NCBI RefSeq assembly: GCF_003403015.1
Contig: NZ_QURL01000004.1
Location: forward strand, 522,968-586,967
Reading direction: 5' to 3'
Length of the DNA stretch: 64,000 bases
Source: Fulvimarina endophytica
GTDB lineage: Bacteria; Pseudomonadota; Alphaproteobacteria; Rhizobiales; Rhizobiaceae
Under the pieces are notes generated by a model. The model was not told the DNA's origin. It saw only the letters and a program-made list of their open reading frames with translations, and searched no databases. The position numbers and the translations under genes were made by a program. Within the stretch, counting starts at the first letter, position 1; each line of letters opens with the position of its first letter. Positions 35,752 through 44,879 of this stretch are shown one piece after another.

Positions 35752-36753
35752 ATGGGCCTTCTCGTCGACGGGACTTGGCAGGACAAGTGGTACGATACCG
35801 AATCGAATGGCGGAAAGTTCGAACGCCCCACGACCGATTTTCGCGACTGGGTGACGCCGGACGGTTCGCCCGGGCCGGACGGTCGAACAGCCTATCCCGC
35901 GGAGGCCGGGCGCTATCACCTCTATGTCTCGCTCGCCTGCCCCTGGGCCCACCGGGCGCTGATCGCCCGCAAGCTGAAGAAGCTCGAAGACGTCATCTCG
36001 GTGTCGGTGGTCGACTACCATATGGGCGAGAACGGCTGGGAATTCTCGGACCGTGCGGGCGCGGTGCCCGATACGGTTCTCGGCAAGGACAAGCTCTACG
36101 AGGTCTATCAGGAGGCCGACCCGTCCTATACGGGCCGGGTCACCGTGCCGGTCCTGTGGGACAAGAAGCGCGGGACGATCGTCAACAACGAGTCGGCTGA
36201 TCTCATCCGCATCCTGAACACGGGTTTCGCACCCTTCGCCGACAATTCGGTGGATCTCCTGCCCGAGCATCTTCGAGCCGAGATCGATGCGATCAACGAA
36301 GAGGTCTACGACAACGTCAACAACGGCGTCTACAAGGCCGGCTTCGCCACGACGCAGGACGCCTATGAGGAGGCCTTCGACAACCTCTTCCGGACGCTCG
36401 ACGGACTGGAGGAACGCCTGTCCGGCCAGCGCTATCTCACCAACTCGAACGAGCCGACCGAGGCCGACTGGCGCCTGTTCACCACGCTCGTCCGGTTCGA
36501 TCCGGTCTATCACGGCCACTTCAAGTGCAATGCCCGCCAGATCGCCGACTATCCCAATCTCTTCGGCTATCTTCTCGAGCTCTATCAGTGGCCGGGCGTT
36601 GCCGAGACGGTGAACTTCCATCACATCAAGGGCCACTATTACACGAGCCACGGCACCATCAATCCGACGCGGATCGTGCCGAAGGGCCCGTTCCAGGATC
36701 TGACCGTGCCGCACAACCGCCACCGGCTCGAAGCCCGCGAGGCGGCCGCCTGA
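35752..36753 (+). CDS. glutathionyl-hydroquinone reductase (GST Xi class, YqjG-like)
   Basis: A 333-residue enzyme. The catalytic Cys sits in SLACPWAHRALIAR near residue 60, the CPWAH signature of this class. The C-terminal helical domain has ETVNFHHIKGHYYTSH, also typical. These enzymes remove glutathione from glutathionyl-hydroquinones. The length fits the family. It ends 1 bp short of the convergent NUDIX gene. Confidence 0.9.
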   Translation: MGLLVDGTWQDKWYDTESNGGKFERPTTDFRDWVTPDGSPGPDGRTAYPAEAGRYHLYVSLACPWAHRALIARKLKKLEDVISVSVVDYHMGENGWEFSDRAGAVPDTVLGKDKLYEVYQEADPSYTGRVTVPVLWDKKRGTIVNNESADLIRILNTGFAPFADNSVDLLPEHLRAEIDAINEEVYDNVNNGVYKAGFATTQDAYEEAFDNLFRTLDGLEERLSGQRYLTNSNEPTEADWRLFTTLVRFDPVYHGHFKCNARQIADYPNLFGYLLELYQWPGVAETVNFHHIKGHYYTSHGTINPTRIVPKGPFQDLTVPHNRHRLEAREAAA

Positions 36754-36754
36754 C

Positions 36755-37216
36755 CTACCAGCGCGGATCGGGCACAGCGACGCCGACAAGTTCGTCGAGG
36801 CGCCGCCGGGTGGCTCGGCTCGTTCCCTCCGGCAGGGCGCCCGCCGCGAAGAAGCCGGTCTCGGCGATCTCGCGATCGGGTGCCCTCGGCCCTGTTTGGG
36901 TCACGCCGCGCGCCTCGTAGAAGAGAACGTGATCGCGCCGCGAATAGGCGGGGTTGAAGTGGACGGAGCGCAAGGCGAGGCCGTTCGGCGCTTCGAGATT
37001 GCCCTCCTCGGCCATCTCGCGCAGAGCCGCCTCGCCGGCGCTTTCGCCGGCATCGACCCCGCCGCCCGGCATGTGCCAGCCGGAGACATAGGTGTGGCGC
37101 ACGAGGAAGACGCGGCCCGCCTCGTCGAAGGCGGCGACCCGCACCCCGAGGGTCATCGGGCGCGTCAGAAGGAAGCCCGCATGAAAGACCCGTCTCTTGA
37201 GTTTCTCGAAGGCCAT
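36755..37216 (-). CDS. NUDIX hydrolase
   Basis: A 153-residue protein from ATG 37216. The NUDIX box is complete: GGGVDAGESAGEAALREMAEE. It carries an N-terminal FEKLKRRVFHAGFLLTRPMT extension seen in alphaproteobacterial members. It should hydrolyse a nucleoside-diphosphate-linked substrate, identity unknown. The longer upstream frame overlaps the divergent phosphoesterase gene and is rejected. Confidence 0.85.
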   Translation of the reverse strand: MAFEKLKRRVFHAGFLLTRPMTLGVRVAAFDEAGRVFLVRHTYVSGWHMPGGGVDAGESAGEAALREMAEEGNLEAPNGLALRSVHFNPAYSRRDHVLFYEARGVTQTGPRAPDREIAETGFFAAGALPEGTSRATRRRLDELVGVAVPDPRW

Positions 37217-37274
37217 CGGTTTCTCTCGCGTTGACGGGCCATAGATAGCGAAGGGACGTTTCGCAGGATAACCG

Positions 37275-38249
37275 ATGTATCGCCTAGCCCATCTCTCCGA
37301 CATCCATCTCGGACCGCTTCCCTCGCTGTCCTTACGCGAACTCGCCTCCAAGCGCGTCACCGGCTATGTCAACTGGCACCGCAATCGTCGCCGCTCGATG
37401 TTCGGCGACACGCTCACCGATCTCGTTCTCGACCTCAAGGCCGAGGCGCCCGACCATATCGCGGTGACCGGCGATCTCGTCAATCTGGCGACAAAGAAGG
37501 AAATCGCGGGCGCCCGGATCTGGCTCGAACAGCTCGGTCTTCCCCACGACGTCTCGCTCGTTCCCGGCAATCACGACGCCTATGTCCCGGGTGCGCTCAA
37601 GCGCTCCTTCGAGGCATGGAACGAGTATCTCGTGGGCGACAACCCGCTTGCCGCCATCGGCAACTCCTTTCCTTATCTGAGGGTGCGCGGCAAGGTCGCG
37701 ATCTTCGGCGTCTCGACGGCCGAGGCGACGGCGCCCTTCTTCGCCACCGGCTCCTTCCGGCGCGGGCAGGCTCTGGGGCTTGCGAGACTCCTGGAGAGCT
37801 GCCGCTCGACCGGCCATTTCCGGGTGGTGCTCATCCACCATCCCCCGATCTCGGGCGCGGCCTCCTGGCACAAGCGGCTGATCGGCAAGCAGTTCTTCTC
37901 CAAGGTCATCCGCGACGTGGGCGCCGAACTCGTGCTGCACGGCCACACCCATCTCGATACGCTCTACTGGCTCGACGGCACGGACGGAAAGAAGGTGCCG
38001 GTGGTGGGCGTTCCCTCCGCCAGCCAGTCGCCCGGCACCGACAAACCGGCGGCCCGCTACAACATCTTCGAGATCGACGGGGGCCCCGGCGAATGGTCGC
38101 TGGTCCAGCGCGAGCGCGGACTGCACGAGAGCGTCGACGGGATCGGCTGGGTGCGAGAGCGCCAGCTTCTGTCGGACGGGCGCGCGGTGGATGCCCGCCC
38201 GCGCGAAGACATGAAGCCGGCCGAGAAACCGGTGCGCACCTTCGGGTGA
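37275..38249 (+). CDS. calcineurin-like metallophosphoesterase
   Basis: A 324-residue enzyme with the full metal-binding set: SDIHLG (residues 9-14), GDLVN, GNHDAY, LIHHPP and LHGHTHLD. The bimetal site is thus intact. The substrate cannot be assigned; relatives act on cyclic nucleotides, UDP-sugars or other phosphoesters. It is divergent from the NUDIX gene, with a short shared promoter region. Confidence 0.87.
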   Translation: MYRLAHLSDIHLGPLPSLSLRELASKRVTGYVNWHRNRRRSMFGDTLTDLVLDLKAEAPDHIAVTGDLVNLATKKEIAGARIWLEQLGLPHDVSLVPGNHDAYVPGALKRSFEAWNEYLVGDNPLAAIGNSFPYLRVRGKVAIFGVSTAEATAPFFATGSFRRGQALGLARLLESCRSTGHFRVVLIHHPPISGAASWHKRLIGKQFFSKVIRDVGAELVLHGHTHLDTLYWLDGTDGKKVPVVGVPSASQSPGTDKPAARYNIFEIDGGPGEWSLVQRERGLHESVDGIGWVRERQLLSDGRAVDARPREDMKPAEKPVRTFG

Positions 38250-38344
38250 TCGCCCGGCCGGTCGAAAGGTGCCCACCCGGCCGAATGGACGCATGCGCGC
38301 CGTTCGGGACAGAGCCCGGCGGGCGCCCGCGATGGAACTGACCT

Positions 38345-38362
38345 GAAGCCGGGCCCGGCTTC
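38345..38362. repeat. 18-bp perfect palindrome, possible bidirectional terminator
   Basis: GAAGCCGGGCCCGGCTTC lies between two convergent genes. It is followed by a REP-like half element (TTCGGCCCGATGCT, 38360-38373) and a CTTCAGATCAG direct repeat (38372-38395, reaching into the end of the hypothetical gene). Confidence 0.5.
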
Positions 38363-38386
38363 GGCCCGATGCTTCAGATCAGTGCT

Positions 38387-39019
38387 TCAGATCAGAAAAA
38401 GATAGGATATGAGCAGCGGCACGCCCGCGCCGGCCACGATGCCGAGCAGGAACCAGACGAGCCCGGTGACGAACCGGCTTCCCCCGCGATCCGGCCGATC
38501 GACGATCGGCGAGGTCAGATCCGAGGCCGGCAGGGGGTCGATGCCGCGCTCGGGATGGGTGTTCTGGCGCGCCGGGTCCCTCGTGCGCTCGCTCACCCCG
38601 TCGTCGAGGGCGAAGGCCCTGTCCCTCTCGACGATGCGCTCGGCCACATAGGTCGTCACGTGATCGGCGATCTTGCGAGGCTCGGTGGATTCGGCAAGCG
38701 TCACGCGGCCGAGACGCATCTCGCGCACGAAACGATAGGTGCGCCGGTCGCGGGCCATCATCACATGGGCGGTCCCGTCGATCCAGTAACGCGAGGTCAT
38801 GCCGCCGGTGAGGACGAAGTCGAAGAGATCGTCGTCGCCGACCTCGCTCGCGATCGGTCCCAGTTCCTCGGCGAGCATTTCCAGCCGCGCGCGGTCGGCC
38901 TCCCGGATGTCCACCACCACGTCCGAGCGCTGGGCGGCGGCGATCTTCGCGGCGCGCACGGCGTCTGCGAGCCGCCGCGTGCCGGAAAGGGGTGCCGTCT
39001 TTTCAGAACTTTCCGCCAT
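38387..39019 (-). CDS. tail-anchored hypothetical protein
   Basis: A 210-residue protein with no signal peptide. A soluble N-terminal region (1 to about 130) includes RYWIDGTAHVMMARDRRTYRFVRE. A charged linker follows (about 130-180), and a single C-terminal transmembrane helix (GLVWFLLGIVAGAGVPLLISYL) ends two residues from the C terminus. That topology places the domain in the cytoplasm. It resembles conserved hypothetical proteins of Hyphomicrobiales. It is flanked by REP-like sequence on both sides. Confidence 0.7.
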   Translation of the reverse strand: MAESSEKTAPLSGTRRLADAVRAAKIAAAQRSDVVVDIREADRARLEMLAEELGPIASEVGDDDLFDFVLTGGMTSRYWIDGTAHVMMARDRRTYRFVREMRLGRVTLAESTEPRKIADHVTTYVAERIVERDRAFALDDGVSERTRDPARQNTHPERGIDPLPASDLTSPIVDRPDRGGSRFVTGLVWFLLGIVAGAGVPLLISYLFLI

Positions 39020-39331
39020 CGATTCGTGAGCCTCGCACGCCGTGCAGTCAATGTCTTGTCAACCTATCGGCGATCCGTGGCAGTTCCAAGATGTTTGCAC
39101 TACGGAACCCAGAATTGACGTGTGGACGCGCACGGATCGGGCTGGATCCGTCCCAATATGAAACAGTCGATCCATTCTGATGCAGGCATGTCGGGCCGTC
39201 TCATCATATGGGGACTGCCGAGGCGGACCCGGTAACCGTCGGCGCGCCGGATCGTCAGACGCGCCGGGCGATGCGGATTGCCGGTCCCGCGAACCGGCCA
39301 AGGGGGACGCCCGCCGGCTTCCAACGAGGTT

Positions 39332-39371
39332 CGAAGCCTCGGACCCCCATGAAATTGGGCCCGAGGCTTCG
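39332..39371. terminator. strong stem-loop in the leuA 3' region
   Basis: CGAAGCCTCGG (39332-39342) and CCGAGGCTTCG (39361-39371) pair perfectly over 11 bp, and the loop contains a further CCC/GGG pairing. It may be a terminator for leuA, about 120 bp downstream of its stop, though there is no T-run. Confidence 0.45.
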
Positions 39372-39386
39372 CTTTCCCGCCGATCC

Positions 39387-39430
39387 ATCGGACGATCCGA
39401 AAAACCAGAGCCGCTTTTCGGTCCGATGCT
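39387..39430. repeat. REP-like palindromic element, copy 1
   Basis: An ATCGGA...TCCGAAAAA arm, a short GC-rich middle, then a TTTTCGGTCCGAT arm. About 40 of 44 positions agree with copy 2, allowing one indel. Confidence 0.7.
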
Positions 39431-39441
39431 TGGGTCTGACG

Positions 39442-39485
39442 CATCGGATGATCCGAAAACCGGAACCACTTTTCGGTCCGATGCT
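39442..39485. repeat. REP-like palindromic element, copy 2
   Basis: GCATCGGATGATCCGAAAA, then CCGGAACCAC, then TTTTCGGTCCGATGC, which folds into a hairpin. It closely resembles the CCGGTT-type intergenic repeats common in rhizobial genomes. It ends 5 bp from the leuA stop codon. Confidence 0.75.
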
Positions 39486-39489
39486 CGTA

Positions 39490-41244
39490 TCAGCCCTCGA
39501 GGATCCGGTTGGCGGCCGAGACGATGGCGATGAGCGAGGCGGTCACGATGTTCTTGTGGATCGCGACCCCGAACAGCCGGCCGCCCGGATGGCTCATCTC
39601 CATGTAGCAGATGGCGCGGGCGTCCGAGCCGGTACCGAGGGAATGCTCGGAATAGTCGTGAACCGAGATCGGCACACCCAGATGACGCGACAGCCCGTCG
39701 AGGAAGCCGTCGATCGGCCCGGTGCCCCGACCTTCGACCGTGACCTCCTCTCCCCCGTCGATGATCGTCGCCTCGACGATCCGCCCCTCGGCCACGTTCG
39801 GGTCGGGCTTCGTCACATGCTCCTTGAAGCGCAGGCGCCCCTCCGGCTGGGTGACGTAGCGCTCCATGAAGCGCTCGTAGATGCTCGCCGCCTGGAGTTC
39901 GCGGCCGCCCTCGTCGGTGATGCGCTGAATGTCCTCGCGGAACTCCACCTGCAGGTTGCGCGGCAGGTTCAGCCCGTAATCCTCCTGCAGGATATAGGCG
40001 ATGCCGCCCTTGCCCGATTGGGAATTGATGCGGATGATCGCCTCGTAGGAGCGCCCCACATCCTTCGGATCGATCGGCAGATAGGGCACTTCCCAGAGCG
40101 TGTCGTTCTTCTGGCGGACCGCCTTCATGCCCTTGTTGATCGCATCCTGATGGGAGCCGGAAAAGGCCGTGTAGACGAGTTCGCCCACGTAAGGATGCCG
40201 CTCGCCGACCGCCAGCTGGTTGCAGTATTCGTAGACGTCCTTGATGCGGTTGATGTCGGAGACGTCGATCAACGGATCGACCCCCTGGGTGTAGAGATTG
40301 AGCGCCAGGGTCACGAGATCCACATTGCCGGTCCGCTCGCCATTGCCGAAGAGCGTTCCCTCCACCCGGTCGCCGCCCGCCATCAAGGCGAGCTCGGTGG
40401 CGGCCACGGCGGTTCCGCGATCGTTGTGGGGATGGATCGAGACGATCAGGTTCTCGCGATTGTCGAGATTGCGGCACATCCATTCGATCTGGTCGGCATG
40501 GACGTTCGGCGTCGACATCTCGACCGTCGCCGGCAGATTGACGATCAGCTTGTTGTCGGGGGTCGGCTGGATGATCTCGGCGACCGCGTTGCAGACTTCG
40601 GCAGCAAATTCCAGCTCGGTTCCGGTGAAGCTCTCGGGCGAATACTGGAAACGATATCCGCCGCCGGCCTTGGCCGCCATGTCGGCGATCATCTTGGCGG
40701 CATCCGTCGCGATCCGCTTGATGCCGGCGCGGTCCTTGTCGAACACGATCCGCCGCTGCAGTTCGCTGGTCGAATTGTAGAAGTGGACGATCGGCCGACT
40801 GGAGCCTTCCAGCGCCTCGAAGGTGCGCGAGATGAGCTCGGGCCGGCACTGCACCAGAACCTGCAGCGAGACGTCGTCGGGCGTGCCGCCCTCCTCGATG
40901 CACCAGCGGGTGAAATCGAAATCGGTCTGGGAGGCGGACGGAAACCCGATCTCGATCTCCTTGAAGTTCATCGCGAGCAGCAGCGCGAAGAACCGGGCCT
41001 TGCGATCGTGGCCCATCGGGTCGACCAGCGCCTGATTGCCGTCGCGCAGATCCACCGAGCACCAGATCGGCGGCGTGTCGATGATCTTCGAGGGCCATGT
41101 GCGGTCCGGCAGATCGATCTGGCCATAGGGCCGGTATTTCTGCGCGGCATTGGTCATCGTGCGCCCGCGCCCTTCGGGAAACGGCTTCTTCGCCTCGATG
41201 CTCGTGTCACCGGCAGGCGCCGGGATGTTGTGGATGGCAGACAT
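39490..41244 (-). CDS. leuA: 2-isopropylmalate synthase
   Basis: A 584-residue enzyme that condenses acetyl-CoA with 2-oxoisovalerate, the first committed step of leucine synthesis. The TIM-barrel catalytic core starts at WCSVDLRDGNQAL; FYNSTSELQRRIVF, SIHPHNDRGTAV and GNGERTGNVDL follow. The C-terminal regulatory LeuA dimer domain (about 450-584) is present, so leucine feedback is expected. The N terminus (KYRPYGQIDLPDRTWPS) marks the long type-2 LeuA form. The start at ATG 41244 has GAAGGA about 6 bp upstream. A leader peptide and long 5' leader precede it. Confidence 0.96.
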   Translation of the reverse strand: MSAIHNIPAPAGDTSIEAKKPFPEGRGRTMTNAAQKYRPYGQIDLPDRTWPSKIIDTPPIWCSVDLRDGNQALVDPMGHDRKARFFALLLAMNFKEIEIGFPSASQTDFDFTRWCIEEGGTPDDVSLQVLVQCRPELISRTFEALEGSSRPIVHFYNSTSELQRRIVFDKDRAGIKRIATDAAKMIADMAAKAGGGYRFQYSPESFTGTELEFAAEVCNAVAEIIQPTPDNKLIVNLPATVEMSTPNVHADQIEWMCRNLDNRENLIVSIHPHNDRGTAVAATELALMAGGDRVEGTLFGNGERTGNVDLVTLALNLYTQGVDPLIDVSDINRIKDVYEYCNQLAVGERHPYVGELVYTAFSGSHQDAINKGMKAVRQKNDTLWEVPYLPIDPKDVGRSYEAIIRINSQSGKGGIAYILQEDYGLNLPRNLQVEFREDIQRITDEGGRELQAASIYERFMERYVTQPEGRLRFKEHVTKPDPNVAEGRIVEATIIDGGEEVTVEGRGTGPIDGFLDGLSRHLGVPISVHDYSEHSLGTGSDARAICYMEMSHPGGRLFGVAIHKNIVTASLIAIVSAANRILEG

Positions 41245-41434
41245 GGTCGTCCTTCAAACCTCGCTTCGACCGGCGGCTCTCGCGCTCACATCGGGGTGAA
41301 ACGTCTTCCGCGATCGGTCCGAACTTGTAAACCCGCGCAAGACGCGCCGGCGGGGGAGTGTGGAGTTCGAAGGAGCAGGTTCGCCGCGCGGCAGGGAGCC
41401 GGCCGGTTCGTGCCGACCGCCGGGCGCCCCTTCC
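41245..41434 (-). promoter_or_regulatory. leuA 5' leader with attenuator hairpins
   Basis: A 190-nt GC-rich region between the leader-peptide stop and leuA. One stem is visible (CGGTCGG and CCGGCCG around CACGAA). A second is CGCG and CGCG around TCTT (41328-41345), followed on the leuA strand by GGTTT, close enough to leuA for a terminator. The exact terminator/antiterminator pairing needs folding. Confidence 0.5.
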
Positions 41435-41524
41435 TTACCGGGCCCGACGGTCGCCGCTAAGGATAAGAAGGAGGGCGCGCAGGACGACGCTCGTGCGCGA
41501 GGGCACGGCGAAAGTGGTCGTCAT
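41435..41524 (-). CDS. leuA leader peptide (attenuator)
   Basis: A 29-codon reading frame on the leuA strand, ending 190 bp before the leuA start. Its core LRALLLILS has five leucine codons and one isoleucine within nine codons, and it ends GDRRAR before TAA. Ribosome stalling at these codons during leucine shortage is the classical attenuation mechanism. An in-frame ATG at 41545 would extend it by seven residues. No strong Shine-Dalgarno is seen. Confidence 0.72.
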   Translation of the reverse strand: MTTTFAVPSRTSVVLRALLLILSGDRRAR

Positions 41525-41802
41525 GGCAGCGTTCGATCCGTTCATGGCGCCGATGATGCCCCATCGAAACCGCGATGGCAAGACGGCTCAGGCCGCACGG
41601 TACGGGGCCTTGGGCGATCGCGGTTTCGATGCGGACCGCGCGGCGGCCATGGGCGGCACCGTACGTCAAAGGGCGACGGAGGGCGGCGGAGGGCGGGCGA
41701 TCCGCCATCCCCGCCGCGCCGAAAAAGCCCGTAACCCTTCTCTAACGTCGTCCCGCCATGCTTGCGGGGCCATGCCGCCGTCTCGAAGGGACCTTGCGCT
41801 CC
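41525..41802. other. intergenic region with probable leuA promoter
   Basis: The minus strand shows TTGCCA-N17-CATCAT shortly before the leader peptide, a possible promoter. On the plus strand it precedes the GT-C-like gene. Nothing else is recognised. Confidence 0.35.
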
Positions 41803-43518
41803 ATGTCCGATGCCGTCCGTTCCTCGAAGGCCTTCGCGGATCTGCGCGACACGCTGTTCTCGCCGCTTCTGATCCTCGCCCTCGCCTGCGTCTCCGCCGC
41901 GATCCTTCTGTCGTTTGCCGTGACCCTGCCGATCGGCGCGTTCTACTGGGACACCTTCATCTATTTCGACGCCGCCCAGCGGCTTTCGAACGGCCAGCTT
42001 CCATCGGTCGACTTCTTCGCCCCGGCAGGCCCCCTCGGCTACTGGCTCTTCGCCTGGCTCATCGACGTGTTTCCAAGCGCCCAGCCGGTTCTGCTCGCCC
42101 AGTGGATGATCCTGATCGTCGCCGCACCCCTCTTCGCGCTGGTTCTCGCTGATGCCGACCGGCGATCGCGCACCATCGCTCTCGCGCTGCTCCTGCCCTT
42201 CCTCTTCTTCGTGGCGCTGCCGATCAACGCGACTGATTTTTCGAGCTATCCCTCGATCGACGGCTTCGGCTATTACAACCGGCAGTCCATCCACCTTCTC
42301 TACGTCCTGACCGCGGCGCTGATCTTCGCGACCCGGCGATGGGTGATCCTCACCGTACTCGGCGGCACCATGACGGCGCTGTTCCTGACCAAGATCACGG
42401 GCTTTGCGGCGGGCGGTCTCCTCTGCGCCTTTGCGGTGCTCGCCGGCCGGGTGACGATCCGCGAAGGCTTTCTGGTTCTCGCCGCCTTCCTCGCCGTGCT
42501 TCTCGCCATGCAGCTGGCGAACGGGGTTCCACTCGCCTATGTCGGCGACCTCGTCACCCTCGCCGCCATGAACGAGGGTGTGCTTCTGCAGCGCTTCCTG
42601 CAGGCCGCATCCCTGCATTTCGGCGTCTTCGCCTCGGCGAGCCTTCTCTGTCTCGCCCTCCTCTACGCCGAGCGCTCGGACCTTGCGCAGAAGGCCTCCG
42701 CCCTCGCCCGCACCCCGAGCCGGGCCGCCCTCTCCGCCCTCTTCGATCGAAGCGCCTTCTGGCTTGCGGCCGGGCTCTTCGCGGGTCTCTTCTTCGAGAC
42801 CCAGAACACCGGAAGCCAGCCCTTCGTCTTCCTCTGGCCGATCGTCCTTCTCGCGCTCACCGGCATCTCGCATCTCGGCGGCAGAATGCTCGTCGTCTGC
42901 CTGGCCCTTGCCGCCGCCGCGGCGCTGCCGAGCGTCGTGCACACCACGCAGAAGGCCGCGCGGGCCCTCATCGGCCAGATCAACTACGTCATCCTCGACC
43001 TGCCGGTCCTGAAGACCCTCGGCCAGGTGAGCCAGCGCGCCGAGATCATGGAACGTTCGGCGACCATGCTCGATCTCTACGAGCGGTTCCCCGAAACCTA
43101 TCAGGCCCATGTCAACGACAAGATCCTGCCGAGCTTCACCTTCTACACCGATCCCGATTTCCAGCTGACCTGGCTGCGCGCGACCGCCGAGGGCGTCACC
43201 GCGATCGAGGCCTACGAGGCGGAACATGGCGTCCGGTTCGGAACGATCCTGTCCCTCAACTTCACCAATCCGTTCCCCTATCTCCTGAACCGCGACGCGC
43301 CGCACGGCGTCTCGATCGGCGCCGATCCCTCGCGCACCGTGCCGAAGCCGAGCGCGGAGGTTCTCTCGAACGTCGCGCGGACCGATCTGATCCTCAAGGC
43401 GAAATGCCCGCTGACGATCTCCGACGAGGAGCTCTACGAGATCTACGAGCCGGCCCTTCGCGACCGCGACCGCATCACCCTTTCGCCGTGCTGGGACGGG
43501 CTCGTCCGCAGGCCCTGA
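41803..43518 (+). CDS. GT-C-like polytopic membrane protein, probable glycosyltransferase
   Basis: A 571-residue protein from ATG 41803 with about ten or eleven hydrophobic spans in the first 400 residues and a soluble C-terminal domain (about 400-571). The first extracytoplasmic loop has YWDTFIYFDAAQRLSNGQLP and then DFFAP, the layout of the catalytic Asp loop of GT-C/PMT-like enzymes that use polyprenyl-phosphate sugars. No specific family can be named. It opens the surface-glycan region. Confidence 0.65.
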   Translation: MSDAVRSSKAFADLRDTLFSPLLILALACVSAAILLSFAVTLPIGAFYWDTFIYFDAAQRLSNGQLPSVDFFAPAGPLGYWLFAWLIDVFPSAQPVLLAQWMILIVAAPLFALVLADADRRSRTIALALLLPFLFFVALPINATDFSSYPSIDGFGYYNRQSIHLLYVLTAALIFATRRWVILTVLGGTMTALFLTKITGFAAGGLLCAFAVLAGRVTIREGFLVLAAFLAVLLAMQLANGVPLAYVGDLVTLAAMNEGVLLQRFLQAASLHFGVFASASLLCLALLYAERSDLAQKASALARTPSRAALSALFDRSAFWLAAGLFAGLFFETQNTGSQPFVFLWPIVLLALTGISHLGGRMLVVCLALAAAAALPSVVHTTQKAARALIGQINYVILDLPVLKTLGQVSQRAEIMERSATMLDLYERFPETYQAHVNDKILPSFTFYTDPDFQLTWLRATAEGVTAIEAYEAEHGVRFGTILSLNFTNPFPYLLNRDAPHGVSIGADPSRTVPKPSAEVLSNVARTDLILKAKCPLTISDEELYEIYEPALRDRDRITLSPCWDGLVRRP

Positions 43519-43567
43519 CGGGCCCGCGGCCTTTTCGCCTTGCCGGTCGCCTGCGCCCGGGCGCCCC

Positions 43568-44719
43568 TTACGACCGGGCGCGTTCGACCCGCTCGATCAC
43601 CTCGTCGGCGAGTGCGAGGGAAGAGGTCAGGCCCGGCGATTCGATGCCGAAGAGGTTGACGAGGCCGCGAACCCCGTGATCGGCCTCGTCCTGGATGAGG
43701 AAATCGGCAGCTGGCTCGCCGGGACCGCCGAGCTTGGGGCGGATGCCGCTATAGGCGGGCACCAGGCTGTCGTCCGGAAGGTCCGGCCAGTAGCGCCGGA
43801 TGCTGGCGTAGAAGCCTTCCGAGCGTTTGGGGTCGACGCGGTAGTCGAAGGGCTCGGGCCCGGCCTCCGGGCGGCGCGTGGGCGTCTCGTCCAGCCATTC
43901 CACATCGGGGCCGAACCGGGCATCGCCCGACAGATCGAGGGTCAGGTGGACGCCGAGCCCGCCATCCTCCGGCACCGGATAGATGAGGCGCGAGAACGGC
44001 GCGCGCCGGCCGGACAGGGCGTAATAATTGCCCTTTGCGAAACGCCGTTTCGGCAGGGAGCCCGGTCGCAGGCCCTCGACGGCACCCGCGACCGCCCAGG
44101 CACCGAGACCGGCCGCGTTGACGAGCGCCCCGCAGGCGATCCGCATCGGTTCGGCCCCGCCGACATCGAGAACGATCCCCCCATTTTCGGGCCATGCCGC
44201 ATGGAGCGGGCTGCGCAGCGCGATCATCGCACCGTTCTCCTCGGCCTCGCCGCGCAGGGAGAGCATCAGCGAATGGCTGTCGACGATGCCGGTGGAGGGC
44301 GACAAGAGCGCGCCCCGGCAGGCGAGCGCCGGCTCCATGGCCCTCGCTTCCGCCTCGCCGACGAAGGTGAGATCGGCGACGCCGTTCGCCGCCGCGCGCT
44401 CGCGGATGGTCTCGAGGGCCGATAGCTGCGTCTCGTCGGTGGCGACGATCAGCTTGCCGAGCTTGCGGTGCGGCACGGCGCGTGTCGCGCAATAGTCATA
44501 GAGCCGCTCGCGCCCCGAGACGCAGAAGCGCGCCTTCGACGAGCCGGCCGGATAATAGATGCCGGCATGGACGACCTCGGAATTGCGCGAGCTCGTGCCC
44601 GTGCCGATCGCCGCCTCCGCTTCGAGGACCACCACCTCGCGACCCGTCAGCGAAAGGGCCCGCGCTATGGCAAGGCCCACCACACCCGCTCCCACGACCA
44701 CGCAATCGACCCGGTCCAT
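43568..44719 (-). CDS. FAD-dependent oxidoreductase, L-2-hydroxyglutarate oxidase-like
   Basis: A 383-residue flavoprotein of the DAO family. The FAD loop is [16 protein letters not shown] at residue 7. The segment [24 protein letters not shown] is nearly diagnostic for the L-2-hydroxyglutarate oxidase/dehydrogenase group. The C-terminal GIRPKLGG and [13 protein letters not shown] fit as well. The substrate is likely a short 2-hydroxyacid. The start at ATG 44719 has AAGGAG upstream. It does not obviously belong to glycan synthesis. Confidence 0.82.
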   Translation of the reverse strand: MDRVDCVVVGAGVVGLAIARALSLTGREVVVLEAEAAIGTGTSSRNSEVVHAGIYYPAGSSKARFCVSGRERLYDYCATRAVPHRKLGKLIVATDETQLSALETIRERAAANGVADLTFVGEAEARAMEPALACRGALLSPSTGIVDSHSLMLSLRGEAEENGAMIALRSPLHAAWPENGGIVLDVGGAEPMRIACGALVNAAGLGAWAVAGAVEGLRPGSLPKRRFAKGNYYALSGRRAPFSRLIYPVPEDGGLGVHLTLDLSGDARFGPDVEWLDETPTRRPEAGPEPFDYRVDPKRSEGFYASIRRYWPDLPDDSLVPAYSGIRPKLGGPGEPAADFLIQDEADHGVRGLVNLFGIESPGLTSSLALADEVIERVERARS

Positions 44720-44879
44720 CACCCACTCCTTCGCCTGACGAATGCGTCCTCTACACCATCGCCGCGCCCGGTGGATATGCAGCGCGCGTGCCCGCGCCGA
44801 AATACGCCGCCGACTTGTCCCCGGGGCACCCGTTCCGTTCGACACTCCGCCCCGACGAGTGCTGCAAGCGAGGACGAGG

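Larger units (their letters stand above)
39020..39489. other. 470-bp intergenic region with hairpin and REP-like repeats
   Basis: It holds, in order, the promoter region of the tail-anchored gene, an 11-bp perfect inverted repeat and two tandem REP-like elements next to the leuA stop codon. No coding gene is supported. Confidence 0.65.

Noticed and set aside
38372..38395. A direct repeat CTTCAGATCAG as a CRISPR or attachment site
   Set aside because: Only two short copies in a row, no spacers and no integrase nearby. Treated as part of the repeat-rich 3' region.
39208..41460. A 750-codon plus-strand open frame opposite leuA
   Set aside because: Antisense shadow of leuA that also runs through REP-like repeats. 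No domain is present.
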